This document shows, piece by piece, positions 27,488-35,759 of a stretch of DNA of 64,000 nucleotides. The notes beneath the pieces were generated by a model. It worked only from the letters and a program-made list of their open reading frames with translations, was not told where the DNA came from and did not search any database. The DNA lies in contig CANQBO010000002.1 in the NCBI GenBank assembly GCA_947589475.1, forward strand, positions 1 through 64,000, read 5' to 3'. A program made the position numbers and the translations under genes. Each line of letters begins with the position of its first letter. Within the stretch, counting starts at the first letter, position 1. Source of the DNA: an uncultured Clostridia bacterium. Its GTDB lineage: Bacteria; Bacillota; Clostridia; Christensenellales; CAG-917.

Positions 27488-28683
27488 TGGGCAAGAAAAC
27501 CAAAAAAGAATGTATCGCCATGCTTCTTGCGGGCGGACAGGGCACGAGGCTCGGAGTACTGACGTCAAGCGTCGCCAAGCCCGCGGTGCCTTTCGGCGCG
27601 AAATACCGCATAATCGACTTCCCGCTCTCAAACAGCATAAACAGCGGCATAGATACGATAGGCGTGCTCACGCAGTATCGCCCATTCGAACTGCATCAAT
27701 ATATAGGCAACGGACAGCCGTGGGACCTCGACAGATTGAGCGGAGGCATCTACGTTTTGCCGCCGTACATGGGTGCGAAATCGGGCGAGTGGTACAAGGG
27801 CACCGCAAACGCCATATATCAAAACATAGACTTCATCGACAATTACGATCCCGATTATGTCGTAATTTTAAGCGGCGACCACATCTACAAGATGGACTAT
27901 AGCGACATGCTCTCGGAGCACAAGAAGAACAACGCGGACTGCACCATAGCAGTGCGCGACGTCCCCATCGAGGAGGCGAGCCGCTTTGGTATCCTCAATC
28001 TCAAGAAGGGCACGAAGCAGATAGAGGAATTCGAGGAGAAGCCCAAAAATCCGCGCAGTACTAAGGCGTCCATGGGCATCTACATCTTCACGTGGGCGAA
28101 GCTCAGGCAATATCTCATCGACGACGAGGCGGACAAGACGTCCGAAAACGACTTCGGCAAAAACATAATCCCCAAAATGCTTGCGGACCGTCAGCGGCTG
28201 TTCGCGTATCAATTTGACGGCTATTGGAAGGACGTCGGCACCATATCCTCTCTTTGGGAGGCGAATATGGACATCCTTTACGGAAGCGAGCTTAATCTCG
28301 ACGACGACAAGTGGAAGATATACGCGCGCAACAACGCGGAGCCGCCGCAGTTCATCACGCCTACGGGCAAGGTGTCCAACTGCTTCATCTCGGAAGGCAC
28401 CGTCATAAAGGGCACCGTGCGCGACAGCATAATCTCGCACTCCGTCACGGTGGGCGAGGGCGCGTACATCGAGGCGTCCATAATCATGCCCGGCGCGGTC
28501 ATAGAGGACGGCGCGGACGTAAGATACAGCATAGTCGGATGGGACGCAGTCGTCGGCAAGAATGCCATCGTCGGCGAGACGCTTGAGAAGTGTCGCCCCG
28601 GCGAGTGGAAGATAAGCGTCATAGGTCCCGGCTATCATCTGCCCGAGGACGCAGTCGTCGGACCAAACGAAATGCTCGGTTAA
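27487..28683 (+). CDS. glgC: Glucose-1-phosphate adenylyltransferase, catalytic subunit
   Basis: 398 residues. The nucleotidyltransferase start motif [12 protein letters not shown] is intact. It also has the sugar-binding region [19 protein letters not shown] and the C-terminal left-handed beta-helix hexapeptides. It makes ADP-glucose, the glycogen precursor. GGAGG in the glgB tail serves as ribosome binding site. glgD follows and probably forms a GlgC-GlgD hetero-oligomer. Confidence 0.95.
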   Translation: MGKKTKKECIAMLLAGGQGTRLGVLTSSVAKPAVPFGAKYRIIDFPLSNSINSGIDTIGVLTQYRPFELHQYIGNGQPWDLDRLSGGIYVLPPYMGAKSGEWYKGTANAIYQNIDFIDNYDPDYVVILSGDHIYKMDYSDMLSEHKKNNADCTIAVRDVPIEEASRFGILNLKKGTKQIEEFEEKPKNPRSTKASMGIYIFTWAKLRQYLIDDEADKTSENDFGKNIIPKMLADRQRLFAYQFDGYWKDVGTISSLWEANMDILYGSELNLDDDKWKIYARNNAEPPQFITPTGKVSNCFISEGTVIKGTVRDSIISHSVTVGEGAYIEASIIMPGAVIEDGADVRYSIVGWDAVVGKNAIVGETLEKCRPGEWKISVIGPGYHLPEDAVVGPNEMLG

Positions 28684-28695
28684 GGAGGGATAATT

Positions 28696-29811
28696 ATGAA
28701 AAACCATACAATGAGCGTTCTGTTCACATCGGATGCGGAAAACCACCTCAACGACTTGACGATACATCGCACCACCGCGTCCCTGCCTTTCGGAGGCAGA
28801 TACCGTCTTATAGATTTCGCGCTTTCCAACCTCGTGCATGCAAACATCACCACGATAGGCATCGTCACGCGCAACAATTATAACTCCCTAATGGACCATA
28901 TCCGCATGGGCCGCGATTGGGACCTCAACCGCAAAAACAGCGGCATAACCGTTTTCCCGCCCTTCGTTTTCAACAGCGCGCATGAGGTGTACAAGGGCAA
29001 GATAGAGGCGCTCTACACTCTGCGCGGCTTTATGATGGACGCAAGCGAGGAGTACGTCGTCATCGCAAACACCAACATCGCCTTCAACATCGACTTTGAG
29101 GCCGTAGAGGATTTTCACATCGCAAAGGGTGCGGACATCACGGTGCTCACCTACAACACGGACGACACCAACCCCCGCAAAATAATCGTCGCGCACGACA
29201 AGAACAATCGCATCACGGACATGCGCTATCCCGTCGCCAGCGATTCGGGCAAACAGCTTTGCAACCTCAACATCTACTTCATCAAAAAGGATCTTCTCAT
29301 CTCCCTCGTGGACAACGCCTATGCCCATGGCGCGTACGACTTCGAGAAGGACATCCTTCAAAAGAAGCTCGGCGAGCTGTACATCATGAACTATGAGGTC
29401 AAGGATTACGTCGCCGTCATCGACCGTATCCCCACCTACTTCAAACATAGTATGGAATTGCTCGACCCCGAAGTGCGCGAGGCGCTCTTCTACAAGCACT
29501 CCACAATTCTGACAAAAGTCAAGGACAGCGTCCCCGCAAAGTACAAGGAGGGCGCAAACGTCAAAAACTCCATCATCGCGGACGGTTGCGTCATAGACGG
29601 CACCGTGGAAAACTCCATTCTCTTCCGCTCCGTCAAGGTGGGGAAGGGCGCGGTCATCAGAAACTCCATCATCATGGAGGACTCCATCATCATGGACGGC
29701 GCCTCCCTCGACTACACCATCACCGACAAGGACGTCATCATCCAGTCCGGCAGGACATTGAGCGGCTACGAGTCCTATCCTATGGTCGTCGTCAAAGGCA
29801 AAGTCATCTAA
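28696..29811 (+). CDS. glgD: GlgD, non-catalytic or regulatory ADP-glucose pyrophosphorylase subunit
   Basis: 371 residues, homologous to GlgC, but the N-terminal AGGxGxRL loop is replaced by VLFTSDAENHL while LPFGGRYRLIDFALSN is kept. This is the pattern of GlgD in Firmicutes, where it modulates GlgC. It keeps hexapeptide repeats such as KNSIIADGCVIDGTVENSI. AAGGAGGGAT precedes the ATG. The last base of the TAA stop is also the first base of a family B palindrome, so that element abuts the gene exactly. Confidence 0.92.
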   Translation: MKNHTMSVLFTSDAENHLNDLTIHRTTASLPFGGRYRLIDFALSNLVHANITTIGIVTRNNYNSLMDHIRMGRDWDLNRKNSGITVFPPFVFNSAHEVYKGKIEALYTLRGFMMDASEEYVVIANTNIAFNIDFEAVEDFHIAKGADITVLTYNTDDTNPRKIIVAHDKNNRITDMRYPVASDSGKQLCNLNIYFIKKDLLISLVDNAYAHGAYDFEKDILQKKLGELYIMNYEVKDYVAVIDRIPTYFKHSMELLDPEVREALFYKHSTILTKVKDSVPAKYKEGANVKNSIIADGCVIDGTVENSILFRSVKVGKGAVIRNSIIMEDSIIMDGASLDYTITDKDVIIQSGRTLSGYESYPMVVVKGKVI

Positions 29812-29933
29812 AACCGCGCTATTTGGCGCTATGCTTTGTCAACGCTCATTTCCCCTCACGTCACGTACGAATTAGTACGCTCGTGTTCGGGGAAATGGGC
29901 GTTTTCGCGCCCGGCATCCAAATATCGCGGTTT
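29811..29933. repeat. 123 bp palindromic element (family B), copy 2
   Basis: Outer arms AAACCGCG and CGCGGTTT with CTATTTGG/CCAAATAT. Inner arms GCCCATTTCCCC and GGGGAAATGGGC. The core is CACGTACGAATTAGTACG. It starts at the last base of the glgD stop codon. Confidence 0.75.
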
Positions 29934-29935
29934 TT

Positions 29936-30054
29936 CCAACCACGCATAATGCGAATAGCTTTGTCAGCGCCCTCTTTCTTCACGTCACGTACGACAAGTA
30001 CGCTCGTGCTCAGGAAGAGGGCGCTTTCGCGCTCTTCATCCCGTACAGTCGGTT
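29936..30054. repeat. Family B-related element, copy 3
   Basis: Inner arms AGCGCCCTCTT and AAGAGGGCGCT around CACGTACGACAAGTACG. The outer arms do not pair. A shorter relative at 30277-30337 has the same flanks but lacks the inner hairpin (about 60 bases). Confidence 0.65.
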
Positions 30055-30058
30055 TTCC

Positions 30059-30181
30059 AAACCGCGCTATTTGGCGCTATGCTTTGTCAACGCCCATTTC
30101 CCCTTACGTCACGTACGAATTAGTACGCTCGTGTTCGGGGAAATGGGCGTTTTCGCGCCTAGCATCCAAATATCGCGGTTT
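30059..30181. repeat. 123 bp palindromic element (family B), copy 4
   Basis: Almost identical to copy 2, with a few changes in the loop-side bases. Confidence 0.75.
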
Positions 30182-30419
30182 TACAACTACATAACGTTGT
30201 ATATTTTCCCAAATACCGCGCTTGTCTGAGCGACATGGGGTCAATTGAGCGCATGGCATCCAAATATCGCGGTTTTTCCAACCACGCATAATGCGAATAG
30301 CTTTGTCAACGCGCTCTTCATCCCGTACAGTCGGTTTTATAAACCGCGCTTGTCCGAGCGCACTTTATACACGGAACTTGCCGTGTCCGAGCGATAAACA
30401 CCCCCCCCTGTCCGTGCTT
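30182..30419. repeat. Repeat mosaic inside the glycogen locus
   Basis: 30182-30255 parallels 12886-13010 but lacks the 31 bp hairpin. 30254-30337 parallels 29914-30057 but lacks the inner hairpin. Then come CTTGTCCGAGCG and ACACGGAACTTGC words shared with 13809 and 31451. No gene. Confidence 0.6.
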
Positions 30420-30675
30420 GTCTATACACGGAACTTGCTATGTCCGAGCGACGTCGCGGAGCGAGCGGGATAGATAATAGTACGCAGTTCGGGCGGGGCT
30501 TCTGATTTTTTCCGCCCGAACAAGTGGCATAAATGCGCACAGACAAGATAAAGGGAATAAAGAAAGTAAAAATCAACAGCTTTAGATAAAGGCTGTTTGT
30601 TTTTTTAATTAAGTGCGCACGATGTAACACGGTGAGCGAGCGCAGCCCTTCCCCGACCCTGCCGCGACGTTACGC
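30420..30675 (-). repeat. About 250 bp inverted repeat, right copy
   Basis: Reverse complement of 13330-13580, with one change in the terminator-like stem (AAAGCTGT instead of AAGGCTGT). The pair flanks 17 kb running from yyaC to glgD. Confidence 0.7.
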
Positions 30676-30994
30676 TTGATTTGTGTTTGCGCGCATAACG
30701 AAAAGCTTGTCTGAGTGACATCGGGGTCCCCATAGAAATGATTGACGATGTGACGCAGTGTAGTAATGTGTAGTGAGTGGAACGAATTTTATGGGGTAAA
30801 GACACGGGGAACGCCGTGAGGCGAGGGTGGGTCATTTAAATAACCCTGTCTGAGATACCAACACTTTTCGTACTTGAATTCTAGTAACCTCTGTCCGAGC
30901 TTCCTTATACACTAAAACCATGAACAAATAACACTAGTGCGCTCAAGCGCAGACGTAAAGCTATTGTTCGGGATATTTTACAAAAATTTGAGAA
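30676..30994. repeat. Intergenic stretch with hairpin repeats
   Basis: A CCCC...GGGG hairpin at about 30727-30796 has the long apical loop also seen at 21115-21185. The rest, to the end of the XRE gene, shows shared words (ATACCAACACTTTTCGT) and no gene. Confidence 0.5.
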
Positions 30995-31231
30995 TCAAAA
31001 CAGGGAATCGACGGGGACTTGCAATATTTTTGCGATGGCGAAAAGTTCCTTATCTGTGGCGAGGCGAAGCTGTCCTTCGAGTTTCGAATAGCTTGTGGGA
31101 TTTATGTCCACGCCAAACGCTTGGACGCGCGCGATGAAATCTTTTTGCGAAATTCCGCGCTCCTTTCTAAGCCGTTCTATATTCGCGCCCACGACGTTGG
31201 CGTTGCCGTACTCTTTTCTTCTCGGCTTCAT
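30995..31231 (-). CDS. Small XRE-family DNA-binding regulator
   Basis: 78 residues, essentially one helix-turn-helix: GANIERLRKERGISQKDFIARVQAFGVDINPTSYSKLEGQ, then a LATDKELFAIAKILQVPVDSLF end. This is the Cro/CI type. The ATG lies six bases after a TATAAT box with no ribosome binding site, so the message is probably leaderless. A 7-7-7 inverted repeat overlaps the -35 region and may be its own operator. It sits alone inside the repeat island that splits the glycogen locus, so glg regulation or a selfish-element role are both open. Confidence 0.85.
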   Translation of the reverse strand: MKPRRKEYGNANVVGANIERLRKERGISQKDFIARVQAFGVDINPTSYSKLEGQLRLATDKELFAIAKILQVPVDSLF

Positions 31232-31237
31232 AATTGC

Positions 31238-31265
31238 ATTATAGAATATTTTGTAATTGACATAA
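31238..31265 (-). promoter_or_regulatory. Promoter of the XRE gene, leaderless arrangement
   Basis: On the minus strand TATAAT at 31243-31238, with a weak -35 (TTATGT, 16 bases upstream). The ATG begins 6 bases after the -10 box. Confidence 0.55.
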
Positions 31266-31282
31266 TTCCATATCAGAATTAT
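31262..31282. promoter_or_regulatory. Candidate operator of the XRE regulator
   Basis: ATAATTC, 7 bases, GAATTAT: perfect 7-base arms overlapping the -35 region. Autoregulation is inference. Confidence 0.5.
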
Positions 31283-31552
31283 ATTACCTACAAATTATGT
31301 GATTTCTGTCCGTTTATAAGTGTGCTCTGACACTGCGCTTGTAGAACTCAAGCATGTAGAGCGTAGGCATCTCCCTTCGATAACATAAGTGTAGAAATGA
31401 AACATTCGTTTAGGGGGAGGCTCCGCGCTTTGCGCGGTGGTGGGGGTTCCTACTTATAACGTAACGCTTGTCCGAGTGCTCTTATACACGGAACTTGCTA
31501 TGTCCGAGCGACCTCGCGGAGCAACCATTTTTCCTTTGTGGGAACAATACTA
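31283..31552. repeat. Repeat cassette before glgA
   Basis: GGCATCTCCCTTCGATAAC, TAGGGGGAGGCTCCGCG, a GCGC hairpin, GTGGTGGGGGT and the CTTGTCCGAG / ACACGGAACTTGC words, as at 13760-13880. No gene. Confidence 0.55.
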
Positions 31553-31581
31553 TTGCATAGGCTTGAAATAAATGGTAAAAT
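31553..31581 (+). promoter_or_regulatory. Promoter of glgA
   Basis: TTGCAT, 17 bases, TAAAAT, 81 bases before glgA. It restores transcription after the repeat island. Confidence 0.65.
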
Positions 31582-31662
31582 ATGGAATAAGAATACGCGC
31601 GCGACGGGCGGGTATCCTTGAGAGGATAAATGCAGATAATATAATAAATCGAGAGGTGTATT

Positions 31663-33087
31663 ATGAAAATTTTGTTTGTGGCATCCGAGGCGGCGCCGTT
31701 TGTGAGGTCGGGAGGTCTCGGCGACGTTGCGGGCGCGCTCCCAAAAGCGCTCAATGGCTTGGGGCACGATTGCAGGGTCATACTTCCGTTTTACAAGGAC
31801 GAGATAGATCCCGAATATCAGCACACATTCCGCTTTTTGGCGTCCACGTATGTGGACTTAAGCTGGAGGCGGCAATACGTGGGGCTGTATGAGGCGACGT
31901 ACGAAGGCGTGACCTATTATTTTGTGGACAACGAATATTATTTCAAGCGCAAGGGGTTATACGGGCATTTCGACGACGGGGAAAGGTTTGCATTCTTCTC
32001 GAAGGCGGTGCTCGAGGTGTTGCCTCTCCTCGATTTTTATCCCGACATCCTGCATGCCAACGATTGGCACACCGCGCTCACTCCCGTATTTCTCGACGTG
32101 TTTTATCGCTACAGCGAAGACTATCAGCGGATAAAGACGGTTTTTACCATACACAACATCGAGTTTCAGGGCAAATACGGCGACGGGCTGATACGCGACA
32201 TCCTCGGGCTTCCCGATTGGGCGACTCCGCTTGTTATGATGGGGGATTGCGCAAACTTCATGAAGGGCGGCATAGAATGCTCCAACGCGGTCACGACGGT
32301 CAGCGAGACGTACGCGTACGAGATACTCGACCCGTTTTATTCCTACGGACTTGAGAGCATACTCTCCGAGAGGCGTTTTAAGTTGCACGGCGTAGTAAAC
32401 GGCATAGACCAGACCGTGTACGATCCGAAGCAGGACCCGCGCATCTTCAAAAACTACGGCACGCGCGACGTGAAGAGCGGCAAGGCGGAAAACAAGAAGG
32501 GCTTGAGCGAGCTTATCAACTTGCCGTATGAACCCGACAGACCTTTGGTCGCTATGGTGACGAGACTTACGGAGCAAAAAGGGCTTGACCTTGTGGGCAC
32601 GGTCATAGACGACATCATGAGGGCGGACACGCAAGTCGTCGTGCTGGGCACGGGCGATTGGAAGTACGAAAATATGCTCAAAAGCGTGGAGTCGAGATAC
32701 CCGAACAAATTCCGCGCGATATTGGCGTTTTCGGGGGATCTCGCAAGCAAGCTGTATGCGGCAAGCGACATCTTCCTCATGCCCAGCAAGTTCGAGCCGT
32801 GCGGCTTGAGCCAGCTCATAGCGATGAGATACGGCTCCGTGCCCGTGGTGCGCGAAACGGGAGGTCTCAAAGACACCGTACCCGCCTACAATCCCGAAAC
32901 GGGCGAGGGCAAGGGCTTCACATTCAAGACCTACAACGCCTACGATATGCTCGACGCGGTGTGGAGGGCGTACGCTTGCTACTACGACAAGAAAAATTGG
33001 GACAAGGTCGTCAAAAACGCTATGAAGTCCGACTTCAGCTGGACGGCAAGCGCCAAAAAGTATGTCGACATCTACTCAAATCTGTAA
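31663..33087 (+). CDS. glgA: Glycogen synthase
   Basis: 474 residues, GT5, GT-B fold. The N-terminal ADP-glucose loop reads VRSGGLGDVAGALPKAL, with Arg-Ser in place of the usual Lys-Thr/Val. Acceptor region DWHTALTPVF. C-terminal PSKFEPCGLSQLIAMRYGSV and ETGGLKDTV are the GT5 signature. It elongates alpha-1,4-glucan from ADP-glucose. GAGAGGTG precedes the ATG. It has its own promoter because the repeat island separates it from glgBCD. Confidence 0.95.
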   Translation: MKILFVASEAAPFVRSGGLGDVAGALPKALNGLGHDCRVILPFYKDEIDPEYQHTFRFLASTYVDLSWRRQYVGLYEATYEGVTYYFVDNEYYFKRKGLYGHFDDGERFAFFSKAVLEVLPLLDFYPDILHANDWHTALTPVFLDVFYRYSEDYQRIKTVFTIHNIEFQGKYGDGLIRDILGLPDWATPLVMMGDCANFMKGGIECSNAVTTVSETYAYEILDPFYSYGLESILSERRFKLHGVVNGIDQTVYDPKQDPRIFKNYGTRDVKSGKAENKKGLSELINLPYEPDRPLVAMVTRLTEQKGLDLVGTVIDDIMRADTQVVVLGTGDWKYENMLKSVESRYPNKFRAILAFSGDLASKLYAASDIFLMPSKFEPCGLSQLIAMRYGSVPVVRETGGLKDTVPAYNPETGEGKGFTFKTYNAYDMLDAVWRAYACYYDKKNWDKVVKNAMKSDFSWTASAKKYVDIYSNL

Positions 33088-33150
33088 ATGCGAGCGCTTT
33101 TATTTGATGAGGCCGACAAGAAATAAATTTTTCGCACGAGCGCTCTCTTG

Positions 33151-33179
33151 TTGACAAGCAATGTCGAAAAAAGTAAAAT
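33151..33179 (+). promoter_or_regulatory. Promoter of glgP
   Basis: TTGACA, 17 bases, TAAAAT: near-consensus, about 100 bases before glgP. Confidence 0.75.
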
Positions 33180-33281
33180 AGTAAAAGTCATCTGCGGCAA
33201 TATAAGAATATATTGTAGCGGAAATAATCATATAGCGGTCGCCGTACCGGGGGAAAGCGGTCAAAAGGAAGGCAGGAAAGC

Positions 33282-35720
33282 ATGGTCAAGATCACAACTC
33301 AGGAATTTTCCTCACAGCTCACCTCTACGCTTGCGAGATATTTCGGCGTAAAGCCCGAAGACGCAAGCAAGGCACAGATTTATCGCGCCACGTGCATGTG
33401 CGTAAGAGATATTTTGACTCAGACCCGCGTCAATTTCAAGAAGCAGGTGAGAGAGCTCAACGCGAAGCAGATATATTATATGTCTATGGAGTTTTTGCTT
33501 GGCAGGTCGCTCAAAAACAACCTCTTCAATTTGGGCATCACGGACGAGGTTACGGCGGCGGTGGAGAGCCTCGGCGTAAGCATGGACGAGATATATTCCT
33601 TCGAGCCGGACGCGGGGCTTGGCAACGGCGGTCTCGGCAGGCTGGCGGCGGCGTATATGGACGCGCTCACGTCCCGCGGATACGCGGCGAGCGGCTTTTC
33701 CATTTTGTATGATTACGGTCTTTTCAAACAGATAATAGTGGACGGTTGGCAGCTCGAACAGCCCGACGATTGGCTCAAGATGGGCGACGTATGGCTCAGC
33801 CCGCGCAGGGAGGAAGTGTTTCCCGTCAAATTCGGCGGCGTGGTGGACCAGCATTGGGAGGACGGCAAACTCACCGTCACTCAGCGCGACTGCACCGTCG
33901 TAAACGCGGTGCCATATGACATGAACATATCGGGCTATCACACCGACGCGGTCAACAGGATACGCTTTTGGCACTCCGAGGCGGCGCAGGATTTCGACAT
34001 CCACATGTTCAGCCGCGGCGAGTATGTCAAGGCTTCGGCGGCAAAGGCTATGGCGGAGTCCATAAACAAAGTGCTCTATCCCGCGGACGACCACATCGAG
34101 GGCAAGTCGCTGAGACTAAAACAGCAATACTTCTTTGTATCCGCGTCCATTCAAAGCATTTTGAAGAGGCACCTCAAGACAAATCCCACCCTCGACAACC
34201 TTGCGGACTGCGTGGCGATACACATCAACGACACGCATCCCACCCTTTGCATACCCGAGCTTATGCGCCTTTTGCTCGACGAGTACGGCTACGGCTGGGA
34301 TCAGGCGTGGGACATCGCCTGTAACACCATATCCTATACAAATCACACCGTCATGGCGGAGGCGCTCGAAAAGTGGCCGCAGGACCTCTTCCAAAACCTG
34401 CTCCCGCGCATATATCAGATCGTGCACGAGATAAATCAGCGTTTCTGCGACGAACTTTGGAGATATTATCCCAACAATTGGGACATCGTCTCCAAAAACG
34501 CCGTGCTTTCAAACGGACAGGTCAAGATGGCAAACCTCTGCCTCGCGACCTCGCATACGGTCAACGGAGTTTCCGCGCTGCACAGCGAGATTTTGAAAAA
34601 CGACGTTTTCAGGGACTACTGCCACATGCATCCCGAAAAGTTCACCAACGTCACAAACGGCATTACGCACAGGCGCTGGGTGTGCCAGGCAAATCCGAGA
34701 CTTGCGGCGCTCATTACGGAGCTTATCGGCGACGGCTGGATCAAGGAAGCGTCTCAGCTTGAAAACCTACAGAAGTTTATGGGGGACAGGCAAGTGCTCG
34801 ACAGGCTCGCCGACATCAAGCGCGCAAACAAAGTCGACCTTGCGAAGTATATCCTCGAACACAACAACGTATCCGTCGACCCCGACAGCATATTCGACGT
34901 GCAAGTCAAGAGATTGCACGAGTACAAGCGTCAGCTTTTGAACGCGTTGCACATTTTGGATCTCTATTATCGCCTCAAGGACAACCCCGATCTCGACATA
35001 CAGCCGCGCACTTTCATATTCGGCGCGAAGGCGGCAAGCGCGTACTATATGGCGAAGCAGATAATAAGGCTGATTTGCACGCTCGGCGACGTCATCAACA
35101 ACGATCCCGACATCAAAGGCAAACTTAAAGTCGTATTCCTTGAAAACTACAGGGTCACGCTTGCCGAGATGATCATGCCCGCCGCCGAAGTGTCCGAGCA
35201 GATCTCTCTCGCGGGCAAGGAAGCGAGCGGCACGGGCAATATGAAGTTCATGATAAACGGAGCGCTTACAATTGGCACCCTCGACGGAGCCAACGTCGAA
35301 ATACATCAAGAGGTGGGCGACGGCAACATCTTTTTGTTCGGACTTCTCGCGGACGAGGTTCAACAGCTTTACAAAAACGGCTACGACCCCTCACATTACT
35401 ACCAGACCGATCCGCGCATAAAGCGCATAATCGACGCGCTAAGACAGGGCGGCAGGGACGCAAACGGCATAGCCTTCGGCGAGATCGCGGATTCGCTCAT
35501 TCTGGGCAGAGGCGGCCAGCCCGACAGCTATATGGTGCTCGCGGACTTTGACAGCTACTGTAAGGCGCAACAGAGAGTGGACTCCACCTATCGCGACAAG
35601 TATGCGTGGAACAGGATGTCCCTCGTCAACATCGCAAAGGCGGGCTTCTTCGCGGCGGACAGAGCCGTGGAGGAATACGCGCGGCGCATTTGGGGACTCA
35701 CCCCGATAATCAAACAATAA
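33282..35720 (+). CDS. glgP: Glycogen/starch phosphorylase
   Basis: 812 residues, GT35. The pyridoxal-phosphate lysine is near residue 655 in EASGTGNMKFMINGAL, followed by TIGTLDGANVEI. Other family blocks are YYMSMEFLLGRSL, GLGNGGLGRLAAAYMDAL and VKRLHEYKRQLLN. It releases glucose-1-phosphate from glycogen. AAGGAAGGCAGGAAAGC precedes the ATG. A hairpin and then the GH13 gene follow. Confidence 0.96.
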   Translation: MVKITTQEFSSQLTSTLARYFGVKPEDASKAQIYRATCMCVRDILTQTRVNFKKQVRELNAKQIYYMSMEFLLGRSLKNNLFNLGITDEVTAAVESLGVSMDEIYSFEPDAGLGNGGLGRLAAAYMDALTSRGYAASGFSILYDYGLFKQIIVDGWQLEQPDDWLKMGDVWLSPRREEVFPVKFGGVVDQHWEDGKLTVTQRDCTVVNAVPYDMNISGYHTDAVNRIRFWHSEAAQDFDIHMFSRGEYVKASAAKAMAESINKVLYPADDHIEGKSLRLKQQYFFVSASIQSILKRHLKTNPTLDNLADCVAIHINDTHPTLCIPELMRLLLDEYGYGWDQAWDIACNTISYTNHTVMAEALEKWPQDLFQNLLPRIYQIVHEINQRFCDELWRYYPNNWDIVSKNAVLSNGQVKMANLCLATSHTVNGVSALHSEILKNDVFRDYCHMHPEKFTNVTNGITHRRWVCQANPRLAALITELIGDGWIKEASQLENLQKFMGDRQVLDRLADIKRANKVDLAKYILEHNNVSVDPDSIFDVQVKRLHEYKRQLLNALHILDLYYRLKDNPDLDIQPRTFIFGAKAASAYYMAKQIIRLICTLGDVINNDPDIKGKLKVVFLENYRVTLAEMIMPAAEVSEQISLAGKEASGTGNMKFMINGALTIGTLDGANVEIHQEVGDGNIFLFGLLADEVQQLYKNGYDPSHYYQTDPRIKRIIDALRQGGRDANGIAFGEIADSLILGRGGQPDSYMVLADFDSYCKAQQRVDSTYRDKYAWNRMSLVNIAKAGFFAADRAVEEYARRIWGLTPIIKQ

Positions 35721-35727
35721 GCGAATG

Positions 35728-35751
35728 GGGCGCAAAAAACTTGCGCCCTTT
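35728..35751 (+). terminator. Hairpin behind glgP
   Basis: GGGCGCAA pairs with TTGCGCCC around five A/C bases, followed by only TTT. It ends nine bases before the next start codon, so it could attenuate rather than stop transcription. Confidence 0.5.
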
Positions 35752-35759
35752 AAAATGAT

